From: Pycnopodia helianthoides
Lineage: Eukaryota; Echinodermata; Asteroidea; Forcipulatida; Asteriidae
Direction of reading: 5' to 3'
Length of the DNA stretch: 64,000 bases
Assembly (NCBI GenBank): GCA_032158295.1
Contig: CM063253.1
Span: 20,761,583-20,825,582, forward strand
The notes beneath the pieces are model-generated. The model ran no database searches. It was not told the DNA's origin and was given only the letters and a program-made list of their open reading frames with translations. Below, one piece after another: positions 1 through 13,500 of the stretch. How positions within the stretch are numbered: the first letter of the stretch is position 1; each line of letters starts with the position of its first letter. A program made the translations under genes and the position numbers.

Positions 1-226
1 ATCAATCAAGCGCTTTATACTCAAACTTGGTTCTCAATAAGCTTATAATTATATGGTGTATTGATGTTGTCTTGGTTGTTTGGTTAGGAGAAGAGCTCTT
101 TGCTATTCTATTTATTACACTAACTTGTAATTCATTTAAGGTTTGCTTTCTTGCAGAACTCTGTGCCTAATGCACAGATTTTCTTAAATGGATGCCTTAA
201 GTTCCATGGTAAGAAGCACTACAAAA

Positions 227-410
227 CCAATTTCATAAAGCTGTTCAGCAGAAAATGATGCTTAGCAAATTTGTCTAAGCAAAAATGAGCAGGGAACCAG
301 TCACAAGCAATATACATTACGTGGTATTTTTGCTGGTGTTGTGTTTCTGTTAAGCAAGACTTTTCTGTGCTTAGCAGATTTTTGTGCTAACCAGCTTTAT
401 GAAATTGAGC
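227..410. repeat. Palindromic MITE, family A
   Basis: The left end reads CCAATTTCATAAAGCTG and the right end CAGCTTTATGAAATTG, its inverted complement. Family A is recognised throughout the window by termini close to GGGCCCAATTTCATAGCGCTG followed by CTTA-rich arms. It carries no coding capacity. Confidence 0.75.
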
Positions 411-417
411 TTATGGT

Positions 418-691
418 CCAATTTCATAGCGCTGCTTAACGGCCAATTTTGTGCTTACTGTTTGAGTTTCTATTCCAAAGCGCTACTAACCGTAAGCGAA
501 AGAAAAGGCATGCTAACCTTCCAGTGCTAACTGTATGAAAATTAATGACATAACAAAGCAAAGCCATGGTAAATGCGCAAGCTGGCTTTCTAAATTTCTT
601 GCTAACCTGTGAAATACGCTTCAGCACATGTTTCTGCTACAGTAAGCACGAGAACTTGTTTATTGTTAAGCAGCGCTATGAAATTGGGCCC
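418..691. repeat. Palindromic MITE, family A, second copy in tandem
   Basis: It starts TCCAATTTCATAGCGCTGC and ends GCAGCGCTATGAAATTGGGC. It lies 7 bp from the preceding copy, so two family A insertions sit side by side. A 63-codon antisense open frame inside it is a by-product of the palindrome. Confidence 0.8.
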
Positions 692-859
692 AGGTGAGTT
701 GTTATAACAACGCTGGTTTCACCAAGGAATGAAATTGGCTCCATTTAAAAAAAAAAATTATTAAAAAATTTATACAGCAGCATTAAAATTGACATTAATA
801 TAGTTTTCAAACTCAAAAAGTGTCGAGAAACGAGGGGGCTCTATGAAAATATTTCATCA

Positions 860-1053
860 GGGCCTAATTTCATAAAGCTTGCAAGCATAAACAATGCTTT
901 GCAAAGAACACCATGCTAAGCAGACACAAGTTACCAGCCAAAGAGCCATCATATTCACATATGATATTTTTGACTGGTGCCCTGTTATTATTTTGCTTAT
1001 TCTTTTGCTTTGCATATATATAATGTTCTGTTTTAGCTTAATGAAACTGGGTC
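860..1053. repeat. Palindromic MITE, family A
   Basis: The left terminus GGGCCTAATTTCATAAAGC faces a right terminus AATGAAACTGGGTC. The overlapping open frames on both strands (75-76 codons) follow from the inverted-repeat structure and are not genes. Confidence 0.65.
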
Positions 1054-1083
1054 TGGAGTTGCTTAAAGAGCAAGGGAAATGGC

Positions 1084-1562
1084 ACATTCATTTTGGGATG
1101 TGCTCATTTTCCAATAAATAGAGTCCTCATGTGTACAAAATTACAAGTCTCTAACCCCAAGTTAAAAATGGTGTAAATTACCATTGTATTCGAAACCCTT
1201 CCAGTGTACCGGTTCATTCCTGACTTTCAACGATGTTTAACCAGAGCAGCCTTAAATTTCTGACTGTCAAAAAATTCCGCCTTGAATGTAAAGACCCATT
1301 AGTTGCTTAAATCAAATGGCGCCAAGTTGCAAATTTTGCTCCGAAAAAGTCAGGAATGAACCTAAACATCCCTGTACAAATATGTACAGACCCATTTATA
1401 CCAGAACGATGTCATCTGATGTTTTGGATCTTGACACCGTTCGCACTGGAAGGGTGTCGAATACAATGGCAGTTAAAACCATTTTAAAGTGAACATTTTT
1501 CCCCACTCATATGAGGACTCTATCAATTGGAAAATGAGTACACCCCAAAATTGAATTTGACC
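1084..1562. repeat. Foldback element, family C
   Basis: The ends are complementary over about 50 bp: the left arm includes CATTTTCCAATAAATAGAG and the right arm CTCTATCAATTGGAAAATG. Internal blocks such as TACCATTGTATTCGAAACCC are also mirrored (GGGTGTCGAATACAATGGCA). It is a long imperfect palindrome of about 480 bp without coding content. Two relatives lie at 2,516-3,081 and 5,121-5,393. Confidence 0.8.
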
Positions 1563-2515
1563 TTGGAGTTCCTCTGTAAGCAGACAGTAGTGCTAGATGT
1601 ACACACAAAGGCCATGGTACTGTGATACATTGTTTCTGCATAAACTTAAGTATAAAATAAATCAATTGTAACAAATATTTACAAAACAGACGTGGACAAC
1701 AATCAAATCGACACGCATCAAAATGCTCCAAATTATACACAGCATGTGTGGAAATTCTTGTCAATTTGTACATTCACGTTATTCTCTGGAAATGTGGAAG
1801 GGTCTTGGGGTTCAGGAAAACAAAATTGTTAATTCTGACTGTGAACTGATGACCAGATGAAACAGATCTCACCAGTATGACAAATTTTCTGTTTGAATTA
1901 CAGAACCCCCCGAAAATGAGCATTTTATGAGTCCTTCCAAAATATATTTACTGGCCTACTCCTACAAAAATACAGCAAGTTTGACAATGACTAACAAATG
2001 ACTAACAAATTGCTTTCAAACTGGGGAAAACAACGTAATCAACGTTTCCTGAACACACTGGTACCACAGCCTTTGGCATTCACAATTAAAACTGACCTGT
2101 GAAATGTTATCTTCAATTATTGTTGCAAGAAACAATATTGCTATGTTATTCAGGCGAGACTGATAGATTATTCTTTCTTGAGATGACAAAAGGGTATGAT
2201 ATGGGGGGTTTTTTTTAAGAAGAAAAAAAAGTACTCTAAAACATTTTGGGTATACCATTCAAAAGTTATTAAAATAATTACAACCGAGTAAAAACAAATA
2301 AAATATACACTGGAATGTAACAAAGACACCAAAAGTGCACTTGATATAATATTCAATTTTCTTTTGACTACAAAGACATATACTATTCCTATTAACACAT
2401 CACGGCAGTCTTTACCCGTCACTATTTGGCTGTGGATTTTGGACAAGGGAATATTAAAAATGAAGTTATCAGAATTTCACTTCATAAATATATTATATTT
2501 AAAGAAGAAGTGAAA

Positions 2516-3081
2516 TGACCGATTCAATTTTGTGAAGTACTCATTTTCCAATAGATAGAGTCCACATGTGAAAAAATTACAAGTCTCTAACCTTCAGTTA
2601 AAATGGTGTAAATTGTCATTGTATTTCGATACCTTTCCAGTGCAAATATTGTCAACATCCAAAAGCGTCTGATGACATCACTCTGAGAAAAATGGGTCTC
2701 TACATTTTTGTAAGGGGATGTTGTGGTTTATAACTGATTTTTTTATAGAGCCAACTTTTGATCATGACATCATAGGATTTCAACAATTAATGAATCTTTA
2801 CATTCCAAGGGGGAATGTTTCATCTGTCAAAAGTTCAAATTCAAGGTCGTTTTGACTGAATATTATCGAAAGTCAGTTATGAACCAAAACATCCCTGTAC
2901 AAAAATGTAGAGACCCATTTTTTTTATGTTGACAAATTTTGCACTGGAAGGTATCGAATACAATGGAAATTTACACCATTTTAACGTGAGGTTAGAGACT
3001 TGTAATTTTTACCCCACTCACATGAGGACTCTATCTATTGGAAAATATTACAGAGTACATCACAAAATTGAATCGGTCACT
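2516..3081. repeat. Foldback element, family C
   Basis: The left end TGACCGATTCAATTTTGTGA is the near-perfect complement of the right end TCACAAAATTGAATCGGTCA. Both flank the CATTTTCCAATAGATAGAG block seen in the copy at 1,084. The element is about 565 bp. Confidence 0.85.
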
Positions 3082-4372
3082 TCCCTCCTTCCTCTTTAAG
3101 ATTGCTGACACTATACCAGACACTGGGTTTTTGTTACGATTACACTAGAGCTAAAAGAGTAGTGACTAGTCATTGATAAACATCACAAGTAGACATCAGG
3201 GTGTCACTTCACTGGTCCCTGTTTGGAGGGTTTTCTTTAAACACTCACTTGTAGAGACTTGAACTGTTCTATTGTATTGCAGGGCTCAATTTCACAAAGA
3301 GCTAAGATTGATTTAAGCCCACATTTATCTTAACTGCTAAGCAAAGGTGATGTCACAATACAAATCACTATGGTAATACTGAGAACTCATCTGAAGATGA
3401 ATCTACAGCTTGTCAATTCAGGCCCTGAACTTCTATGAGGTTTGGAATTGAAAAGCTTTTAGTATTCATTGAATTGTTTTGCAATGGTATGTGTTGAATG
3501 GTTTAATAGCGGGACAGGGCCAACTTTACTCAGTGTACTCCGGCCAGCGGGTATTTCAAGCCGTGCAAAGGGTACATGTACAATGAAGCTGAAGGGAGGA
3601 AAGCAGTGCACAAGTCAGAAGGACCACTCACACAAAGTTTTGCAGAGCTGCCAACATTGGCATCTTGCAATCAGGGAGATTTCCATTCAACAATCAGGGC
3701 GATATTCAGAATTACACTCAACATAATTGGGAAAAAGTGTCCATTATCAGGGAGAGTCCAATTTGTTGCTCAGAACAAGGAAAGATTGGTTTAATTTTAG
3801 GGAACACACTTTCTGAAAAATCAGGAAGAGTTGGCAGCTCTGGTTTCGCCTGGTCCTCAGATATTTCAACCCCGTTTTGAAACACATTCTCCTAATGAGC
3901 CTATTATGATGTACTTGGAATAGGTGACAATATTAACCAATCTTCTCATATAATAAATATCTCTTACCCTAACAGAAACCTACCCTGTCTAACAGATTGT
4001 TAATGGTGCCCAGGTAAACAACCTTGGGTGCCAGCCTGTAGTCTAACCTCAATCTGGGTATTCTTGTTATCACACAAGGAACCTACTCTCCCGATGGGGA
4101 GACATAAGAAAACACTTTTATATCCCACCAAAAATAACTGACCGTTAGTTTAAACTTCTCAGAACCCTCTGCTCACTTTGTGAAAATTCACTAATAGAAA
4201 TTTTATATAATTTGTTTTTTCGTTGAGAATAGGAAACCACAAGAGCTAAAAAAAAACAACAACACAACGAGAGCCACGTTACAGCAAACAGACTTGCCAT
4301 ATAGATGTACCTGTGTGATAGAGGTGGGGGGTGGGGGGCCAGTGGGAGGGACTACACAGACCGCAGTCCTCA

Positions 4373-4506
4373 TCACTTGCTGTTGACCATCTTGTGTGCC
4401 GAGTTGGCAGCGGAGGTGGTTGGAGCATTGATAATGATGGTGTTGACACTGTTGGTAGTGGGTAATGAGTTGGTCAGGGGCGCTTCGGCCAGAACGTCCA
4501 CTTTGT
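4373..4506 (-). CDS. RFX1/2/3 ortholog: RFX coding exon 13 (terminal, stop TGA)
   Basis: Encodes [34 protein letters not shown] and HKMVNSK, then TGA at 4,373-4,375. The acceptor is ATCACAG and phase 1 matches exon 12. The tail is not obviously conserved, so an alternative 3' exon in the 4.5-5.9 kb intron is possible. The frame closure argues this one is real. Confidence 0.75.
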
Positions 4507-7500
4507 CTGTGATGTGGAAAGAGAAAAGAGTACAATGTGAGAATTTCCAAGTAGCAAAATGAGGCCTTCACAACACAAATTCTTTGACCACCTGGTGCTT
4601 ATTTACGGAGCATTTTAAATACACCTTGAAAAACTAAAACATTAGCTCAAATCCTCTGAATTTGTAATAATTATTACAAATAAACCTTACTTTTAATTCA
4701 CTATTAATTTGTATAATAATTATTATTATTACTATTATTATGGTTTGTTAAAAAAACTGCTCATTGCAGCCTACCGGCTGAATTACAAAACAGTTACATT
4801 CAAAATAAAAGGATTACAAATAGGTTTTCTTCTAAAGTAAACAGTTTGAAAATGAAGAATGAATCTAACAAAGAGGCATTTAAGAAATTAAGAAACATAC
4901 AAATCAAGTACAAAATATTGCACAGTAAAACACACTCATTCAGGGGGACATGGTAAACCAGATTAAAAATTCCAAAAGGCACACAAAATTACAAGGATGG
5001 CGGGAGTGAACTGAGAGAATTATTGACAAGTCTGTTGAAGTAGGGAACTGGACTTTTACTAACAATATACAACGTTTCAAATCCTAGTGGGAAAAATGTA
5101 AAAACTTACAGAGGGTCTCCCGGTCACATTAAGTTTTGTGATGCAACCATTTTCCAATAGAGACTTAGGCCGTATCCGAAATGACGGCTACGGCTAGGGC
5201 TACGACTGTTGCTATGGGTGTTGCTAAGGACCTCCTATACTTCAATGCATGATGACGCGGAAATCTAGCCGTAGCCGTAGCCGTAGCAGTAGCTGTAGCC
5301 GCTAATTCGGACACGGCCTTATAATTTGTCCCACCATTTTCAATGAGGACTCTGTCTATTGGAAATTGAGTGAATCACAAAACTAAATGTGACCTTTGAG
5401 TCCCTCTCTTAAGCCCAATAGTAAATATTCTATAAATCTGTAACATTTATTCAAATAAATCTCAACTTCATACTTAAGAATAAATAAGTTTGAAAGCCTA
5501 GAAACTGTGAAAACTTCCCCTGTAGTAAAAGTTTGAGATTCTGGGCTAAACAATTCCAATCAGTTCAACATTTATTTCCATATTGGTGAAAAAGAAATAC
5601 AGGGGATATACTTCAAGCAAAGACAATAAAAGAACTTTTTAAATAAACAAATTACTGAAATGGAAAAATAAAGCAAACAAATATGGGGGTATTTTCAGCA
5701 GCCAAAAAAGGCTTGTAACGTATTGAGATGGCAAAAAAAAAACAGGAATACAATTAACTTGCAGGTACTTTAGAATCAGCAGGGAACCAGTCACAATCAG
5801 TACACAATCAACAGTATTTTCAGCGGTAACCTACTCTACACGTATGTGTTGAGCAGCTGCAAAAAGGAAACAGTAAATGCCCTTTGACCCTACACCAGAA
5901 ATAGTGGACTCACCCATTACGGCAATAGGGGTTTCTCCTGTGGCCGCTGCCACCCTATGCTCAATCAGGTAGAACATGAATTCATCGTAGAGCAGACGTA
6001 TTAAATGGAACGAGCCAAAGCTTGCAGCGCTACGCAGCGTCAAGTCACGGATCACCATGGAACTGTCAGAAAGAAAAACAGAAAGCATTTCCAATCTAAT
6101 TTCATTCAACATCTTCGTTTTTTGTTTCTTTTATTAACTGGTGAAAAAAACACAACGAAAACCCATAACCTTGAAAAGTGAGACCTTACTGTCTGTCTGT
6201 GAATGTCCCTTATAACTTTCGTTCAAACTTATAACTACATTTAGGTATTCTGGGCCCAATTTCTTGATAGAATTGCTTGAAGGTCGATTTTGTGCTTGCT
6301 GTACGAGTTTACGTTGCATAGCGCTGCTAACCGTAAGTGAATGAAAAGGCTTGCTAACCTTCCAGTGCCAAATGAATGACGTAACAATGCAAATCCATAG
6401 TGAACACGCAAGCTGGCCATCTGATTTTCTTGTTAACCTGTGAAATACGCTTTACTTAAACAATTTTGCTTGCCGTTAAGCAGCGCTATGAAATTGTGCC
6501 TTGGTCATAATGAGTGAAAAGTAACCACTCTTTTCGTACTTTCTTCTGGCTTACCTGTAAAAAGACCACTTGAGTAAGAACTGCCTGGCTGCCTTGGCAA
6601 AGTTCGGTGAGTTCTCGTGGGGCTCCAGGACCTCTGTAACCACCCCTTCCAGCCATGCCGCCCACTGCTCCAACGAGTTCTGCTCCTGGAGGGTTGATTT
6701 GAAATCCTGCTCCAGACGTTGTACCATCTGGTCATCACACTGACACACCCATGATGCTTGCTCCTTTACAGAGAAATACCAACATAATTCAGTTTCTTAC
6801 ACAGTAATTTCAAAAACATCTAAAAATCACTGCAGTGAGTGTTTGTTCAATTTCGATCGAGGTGGAGCAAGCTCCTACATCTTTTAGCTTTGAAAATTAG
6901 TTTACTTGAAATCTGTTTATTTGACAGAGAACTTGTTATCACAGATAACATGAAGTACTACATTGACGTTAAAATGAGTCAACGATATTTTACCAACATC
7001 TCTCGTGAAAAAGATAATTACAAAGTCGAGTATCAACAAACACGAATGAGCATTCATTTACAATCTTTAATATTTGAATAGCTGCTGAAAGGTTGCCCCA
7101 ATACTTCACAGCATTATTTTATGTTAACATTTGAAGGTAATGACGGTAACACATACTACAATCTGCATATGTTTACTTGTTTGAACAATATTTGGACATA
7201 TGAAACTTGGGGCCTGCAGTTTTGAAAATATCATTCCATAAATTATCAGTTGCAGGAATGAGACTCTCCTCAGAACTGCAGTCTCTCATATACATTGAAT
7301 AATAATAATACACAATTTGTAAAGGGCCATCTATCTATGACCAAACATATTCCGAGGTGCTGGAAATTTTTTTTTTGAAAAGCATATAAGATACTTATCA
7401 AAGTAATTGGGGGATGTTATTAAGAGCGAATAACAGAGAGATTTGCAAACTAACAAAAAACAAGTGGATAGACACAATATATGGAGAGTCAGTTATAAGC

Positions 7501-10500
7501 AATCCTGATCAAATGTGCTTCAACCCTCTTGCTGTCTGACCATTCAATACCATTCACTGTGGTATTGAATGATAGATAAACTATGCCAGCCTGCAATATG
7601 ATACCATGAGGGAATGCATGTACACAGTACACAGTTAGTTCTGTGCACAGTTGTGCCACCGTACACAACCTTGGCAGTCGAATGGTTTCAAATGGTTGGT
7701 CAACTCACTGGAAAATGTTGCCAAGAGTCACTGAGAGTAGGAGGGTTAAGCATGCTTTTGAAAATGTCCAGAGATTCTGAGTGCAATCAACTTGCCTCAA
7801 ATCAAGCTCCTACCAATTTTTAAAATGACAAAGTTTGCAACACCTTATTTGACCACTGAGTAACAGTCGCACATGATCAAAAATGCAAATGAAGTCTCTT
7901 TTGTTTCATGAGCACTGATTGTAAACTAGTCTATCATTTAATTTTTCATTTATATTTATCACTGCACTAACACCAACCTGTACATTTGCAAAGTCCACCC
8001 GGTTGAGATCACTGAGCATCTGGTTGATCTGGGAGGTGTTCTGCAGCACGGCTCTGGCTGCCTGGGCTAAGTGATTGAGTGAGGTGTATCGGCGGAGGGT
8101 TTGAGCGAAGGCTGTCACGGCCCCAACCTGAGGGACAAGTGATCAATGCCAGTCAAATATAAGCGGGAGAAAAATGTGTTGCAGTCTCCTGTACATTCAA
8201 AACCCTTGTGGTTATCTTGGGTGTGTACAGGAGTCATCTCTCTGCATCACCACAAATGGAAAACTAACTCCAGAGAGTTTGAAGAAGACCTGTTAAATTT
8301 TTTTGAAATCAGGAAAAATATATCCTGACATTACAGGCCTGAAAAAGCACATTTCCTGGGTATGTCTCTTAAGATGAGCTCTTCAGCAAAACCGCAATCT
8401 TCATTTTCACCTCAAGAAACAAAATTACTTAATGCAATGAAGACTTAAATCTTGACACAAGTCTGTGTAAGAAAAAAGAAGAGGAAGGAAATCACCTACT
8501 TTACTACAACATATAGTCTTACCTTGAGGCCGATCATATCTTGTGGAATGCCCGTCATACTATTCTTCAGCCATGTCTCTAACGTCTTTGCAAAGTTACG
8601 GATGGATTGCGTCAAGGCACCTGAAAATGATTCCAACCATCACGAATAAATATTTCAGGGTGGATAATTTATGTCATAATTCTGTTTATACATTCAATGA
8701 ACAATACAAGATTTACAGATACTCCAGCTGAAGTCAGTGAAATTGTTCTTGTCCCAATATCCTTAATTTGTTTGAGAACATTTTAGAAACCTTTCCAAAA
8801 AAAGATAGAAATATATGAGGACCCGATCACAGAATGCAGGCCTACTCATACTTCATTCTTGTAAGAGCAAGATAGTTTTTCCTTAATAAAGGGCATTGAC
8901 CCCTTGCACCAATGTCACATGCAGGCACTGTCTGCAACACTTGCCATTTTGGGAGTCAAATTGCACAGAAAAATGATGACATTAGTGTGTAAACTCTGCA
9001 TTGCTTAAAATGCGCACTAAACTGTATTGTCAATGACTCCCAATATTATGACATTGATGTCGGGTGAATCAGGTCAACAAGGGAAAGGGCACCAGTTCAA
9101 AGGGCACCAGTTCAAAGGGCACCAAGGCAATTTGAGGGGAATTTGAGGGAACTTCCTCCATTACATATTAATGCCTGAGATCATGGATTTGATTCCCGGC
9201 CTGGCTTGTGTTTTTAAGAGGATTCACAAAATTGCTTTGTCCTTAGGAACTTTAAAGGTACTGTACACTTTTGGTAACAGCTCAAAATCAGTGTCCACAT
9301 TTTGTGTGATTAAACATATGCATGAACAAACAAACCTGTGAAAGTTTGGGCTCAATTGGTCATCGAGGTCACGAGAAAATAGTGAAAAGAGATCTTATGT
9401 TTTTTCTGTTTTTTCAAATTATCGCGCGCGATAATTACTATTGTTTTACTCGTTTCTCAGAAACGATAGCATTTTAGGCAGAAATATTTTAAGGAACCCT
9501 TTCTACCATTACTTACTATAAATTATGTAAGTTATGTGTGAATCTGTGAACATTGTGTTTTTCGATCTTACCAATAGTGTACAGGGCCTTTAAGCCACAA
9601 GTCCTATATACATGACAGAATCAAGAACAGTGGAAGAGTAGGGGTTTACCCTGGTGTTCTGGGCCTAATTTCATAGAGCTGCTTAAGCACGAATAAAGTA
9701 CCTTAGCACAACAAAATTATGCTTACCATAATAAGGCTACCAGCCAAAATACCATGTCACGTGTACTATCTGTGACTGGTATTCCGTTTACTTTTTGCTT
9801 AAAGGAACATTACAGAATTGGTAAGAAAAAAACTTGTAAAATATACTTTTTGATCACAGATTTACATAAAACTTACACGGTCTAATGATGATGATAGTAG
9901 AAAACATCCCTTGAAATATTTCTGTCTGAAATGCCATATTTGATGAGAAATTAATAAACTAATTTTCCGATTGAAGTTTATCGCTCAGTGAGCGTTTTAT
10001 TCATTTGTTGAATTTATATGATTTCATGCAAATGTGTAATCGGTTTTTCACTATTTTTTCGTGACCCAGACGGCCGATCAATCTCAAACTTCTACAGGTT
10101 TGTCAGTTTATGTATATGGTGGATTACATAAAGTGCTTACACTGCCAGCAACTGTTTTGTTAGCAAAAACCAATTCTGTAATGTTCCTTTAACAGAAAAT
10201 GTTTTCGCTCAAGCGACTGTATGAAATTGGGCACTGGTTCACAACAAGCACCCTTATTTACCAGTTTCCCAAGGCTTCCCAGTTTTTGAGTCATCCTTGG
10301 TTTCAGATCGTACCAGATTTAATAACGATAACGTTGCTACATAAACTTACTTGGTATTGGGCGCAGTACATCTGGTATTAGTACCTCCACAAGCCCCTGG
10401 TATAATACATGGTCATAGTGTTTTACATAATCCTGCACTGGATCACTCTGACATAAGGAGATCAGCTTAGCTTTTGGAAGTCTTTTCTCTACATCCACCT

Positions 10501-13500
10501 CGCTGAAAACAAAAACAAAACGCAAAAACATATTTTAAATTTCAGCATCAGTAAAATTAACAATCACTTCTGTTTTGCTAATACCTAGAGTACGAAAGAG
10601 CACATAATCGGACTCCTTGTATCAGGAAAGTTAACCATTAGGTTTGTTATACCTCTGTCTTGAATGCTGTATTTTCATTGGCGCAGAACGATCACATGAG
10701 CGGGCAACAAATATCCATGTACCACTCTCCTCTCACGCGCGCGCGCGTCGTACAACTTTTCGGTGCAGCAAAGGATCGAGATTATCATCGTTTCGATGAA
10801 ATTGGAGTCCTTCAGATGAGGAAATATTACTAAGAACTCAAGACAGAGGTATAACAAAACAATTTTTCGCCTCGGGTGCCATTTGCCCCCTCGGGTGTAC
10901 AAAACACCATGGACCATGTCACCGCAGTCAACAATTGTATATGGTCAACAGACTGTTACACATAGTGCTGGTTAATATTGTGACAACATGGAGTCATACA
11001 GTCACTGACTTCAACTGTCTGTTACACAGACATCCAAAATAAGTAATAATAATACGCAGTTCTGATAAAGCGCTTTATCACACCCGAGGGCAGCTCAAAG
11101 CGCTCATTTTTTTCCTACAAGGTATACAGAGCAATGTTTGTAGTATAAGACCAATTTATTTACATAGTGACATGTAGTGGTTTATTCAGGCATGCAACTG
11201 TAACTTCACCAAAAGAGAAGAATTTACAAAACTTCAAAGATTTTGTACAGTATTTTTTAATTTGGAATGGTAAAACTGAGAATAAAAGAAGAGGAAATCA
11301 GCTGATCCGAGGAAAAGTTGCATGTCTGTTTACTAGGGTGCTGACCATTGATACTTGACCCTTGAATAAAGTAGCAATATCTTATTAAGAACAAGGGCAG
11401 ACCTAAATATAATTTAGGCTCTTCCAGAATTTTGGGTAAAAATCTTACTGAATTTGAGCAATCATATCACAATATCAGACAAGACTTGGAAGACTATCCT
11501 GTCCGGTTATTTGGTAGACTTTGACAGTTTTGGTAGTAACTGGTTATTAAGCTACGATGTTCGGCATTGTTAATGGTCCATTCTAAAAAGAAAAGAACTG
11601 TTGAATGACGTACTTCTGCTGTGCATCGGCGGGAGGATTTCTCCAGAAGGTTTGCCACAGTGCCTCGATGAGCGCAAACTGAAGGTTAACCACCACATCA
11701 AGGATCGCCTGTGTGCATACAATAAGCTGTGTTAATGTGGTATTATCAATAATCAATACCGAAGGCATCGTTTCAAGTTTCAAACATCTTATCAGAAAGA
11801 GGAGCATACCAATAAGGGAAGTATCAGTGTAAAGTTATGTTGTGAAATTATACATAGTTCAATTGGAACTGATCGTAGATTTATCATCAGTATTTGTTAT
11901 CAGTAATTTGCATTAGGTATGCGAGCGATAGGCTCGCACGTGCAATGCGCCACATCTGCTATATAATAATTGATACGTGGTGCGCGATGTAAAGAAAGTC
12001 GCGCACCTGCACCTTCCGCACTAGCACCCTCTGCTGACAAGTTGCGCCTTGTAATAGTTTTAAATACAAGCAACAATATCAGGGCTCGCCCTTAACACTA
12101 GCCCGGCGTACATTGTCTAGTAAAAAATGCTATGGGCTAGTAAACACCACTTCTCAACTTGCCCTGTGGGCTACTAAAAACTGTGCAACCAACTTGTTTA
12201 AAATGCTTATTTCTTCATCTCAGATGTGAATAATTAGTGTCTAAAATGTGTTAATCATTATTGAGTGTGTGAATATAACTTCATTTGATCATTAAACTGG
12301 TTGTGATCGTTAATATTAACACATCAGAACATTACATTTATGGCAATTCCTGTTTAAAATCTGGGCTACTAAAACTTCCTGGGGGCAAGTAAACTGCACA
12401 GTTTACTGGCCCGGCGGGCTACTTAACAAAAAGCTTAAGCGCAAGGCCTGAATATTATCAATAGAAGTGTAATTATGACATTCCATTTGTAAATATAGCT
12501 TAAGAATAACCTGAAAGAAGGAATGCAAGGAAGTTTGGTTGTCTGGCACCGTCCAGAACGAATGTATAAATAGTACCAGTAATAAAGTAATTGTTCTCCT
12601 GAAGACGAGCAGAGTATACTGCTCGAAACGTCGAGACCAAACACTCCCACAAAAGAGTTCTATTACATGGTTGTACCCGCAAGTTTACTATTTATTTATT
12701 TATAGTTACCTCTTATCTCCACACCATGCAAAGCTTCAAACAACACTTAATTGTTCACTGTTGGATCGTACAACAGTCATTTAATGAAACCCACGACAGT
12801 TAGTTTTGTGCTAGTCTACCTCTGACAATTTTAAGTCATACATCATTGGTGTTTTTGAAGAGTTGCTAATAGTTCTACGTTTACTTACCTCACAGTGTTC
12901 CCTGTACAGGCTCTGGAAGGCTTTCACATCATCATGCGTTACTCCATCTGGCAGTGGGGTGGTGCCAAACTTGAGCTCGGTGAAGTCGGGTAGGGCCATA
13001 GAGGCATCCCCAAGGAACTGCTGATGCTGCTGCGTCTGGGTCTGCACTGGATCTTGGGCTGCTGCCCCGCTTATCGCTCCCCCTCCCTCATTACTGTCTT
13101 GTTTGCCTCCTATTGGAGATGGCTTGAATCTTGATGAAAGGTAAAGATTAAATTCTTGCTTAATTTCGCTTTTTTCAAAATCCACCTTTTGTTCACCTTA
13201 CTCATCAGTTAGACCTCTTATGTCTTATTCCCCGATTACTAAGATCTAGAAAGCTTAGATTTAGGACGATTTTACAAAGCTTACTAGGGTAACCAGACTA
13301 TTTATTTGTTTGCAGGGCAACCTGGCTTTTAAATGTCAATGCTTTTCTTTGTATTACTTGAATGAGCTGCACCCAGTTCTTTATTTATTATGCCTGGAAT
13401 GAAATGATGCTGTTTAACTGTCAGTCTTTTTCCCATGGAATAACATGGGAACGAGGAACCCATGGGAATGAGGTACCCATGGGAATGAGGTACCCATGGG

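Larger units (their letters stand above)
1..4372. other. 3' flank of the RFX gene, repeat-filled
   Basis: No protein-coding exon is convincing here. The segment immediately below the RFX stop at 4,373 should hold its 3' UTR, but I found no unambiguous AATAAA on the minus strand close to the stop. The rest is made of the palindromic elements listed separately plus AT-rich unique sequence. Short open frames near 3.5-3.9 kb and 4.2-4.6 kb look like chance or antisense reading. Confidence 0.6.
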
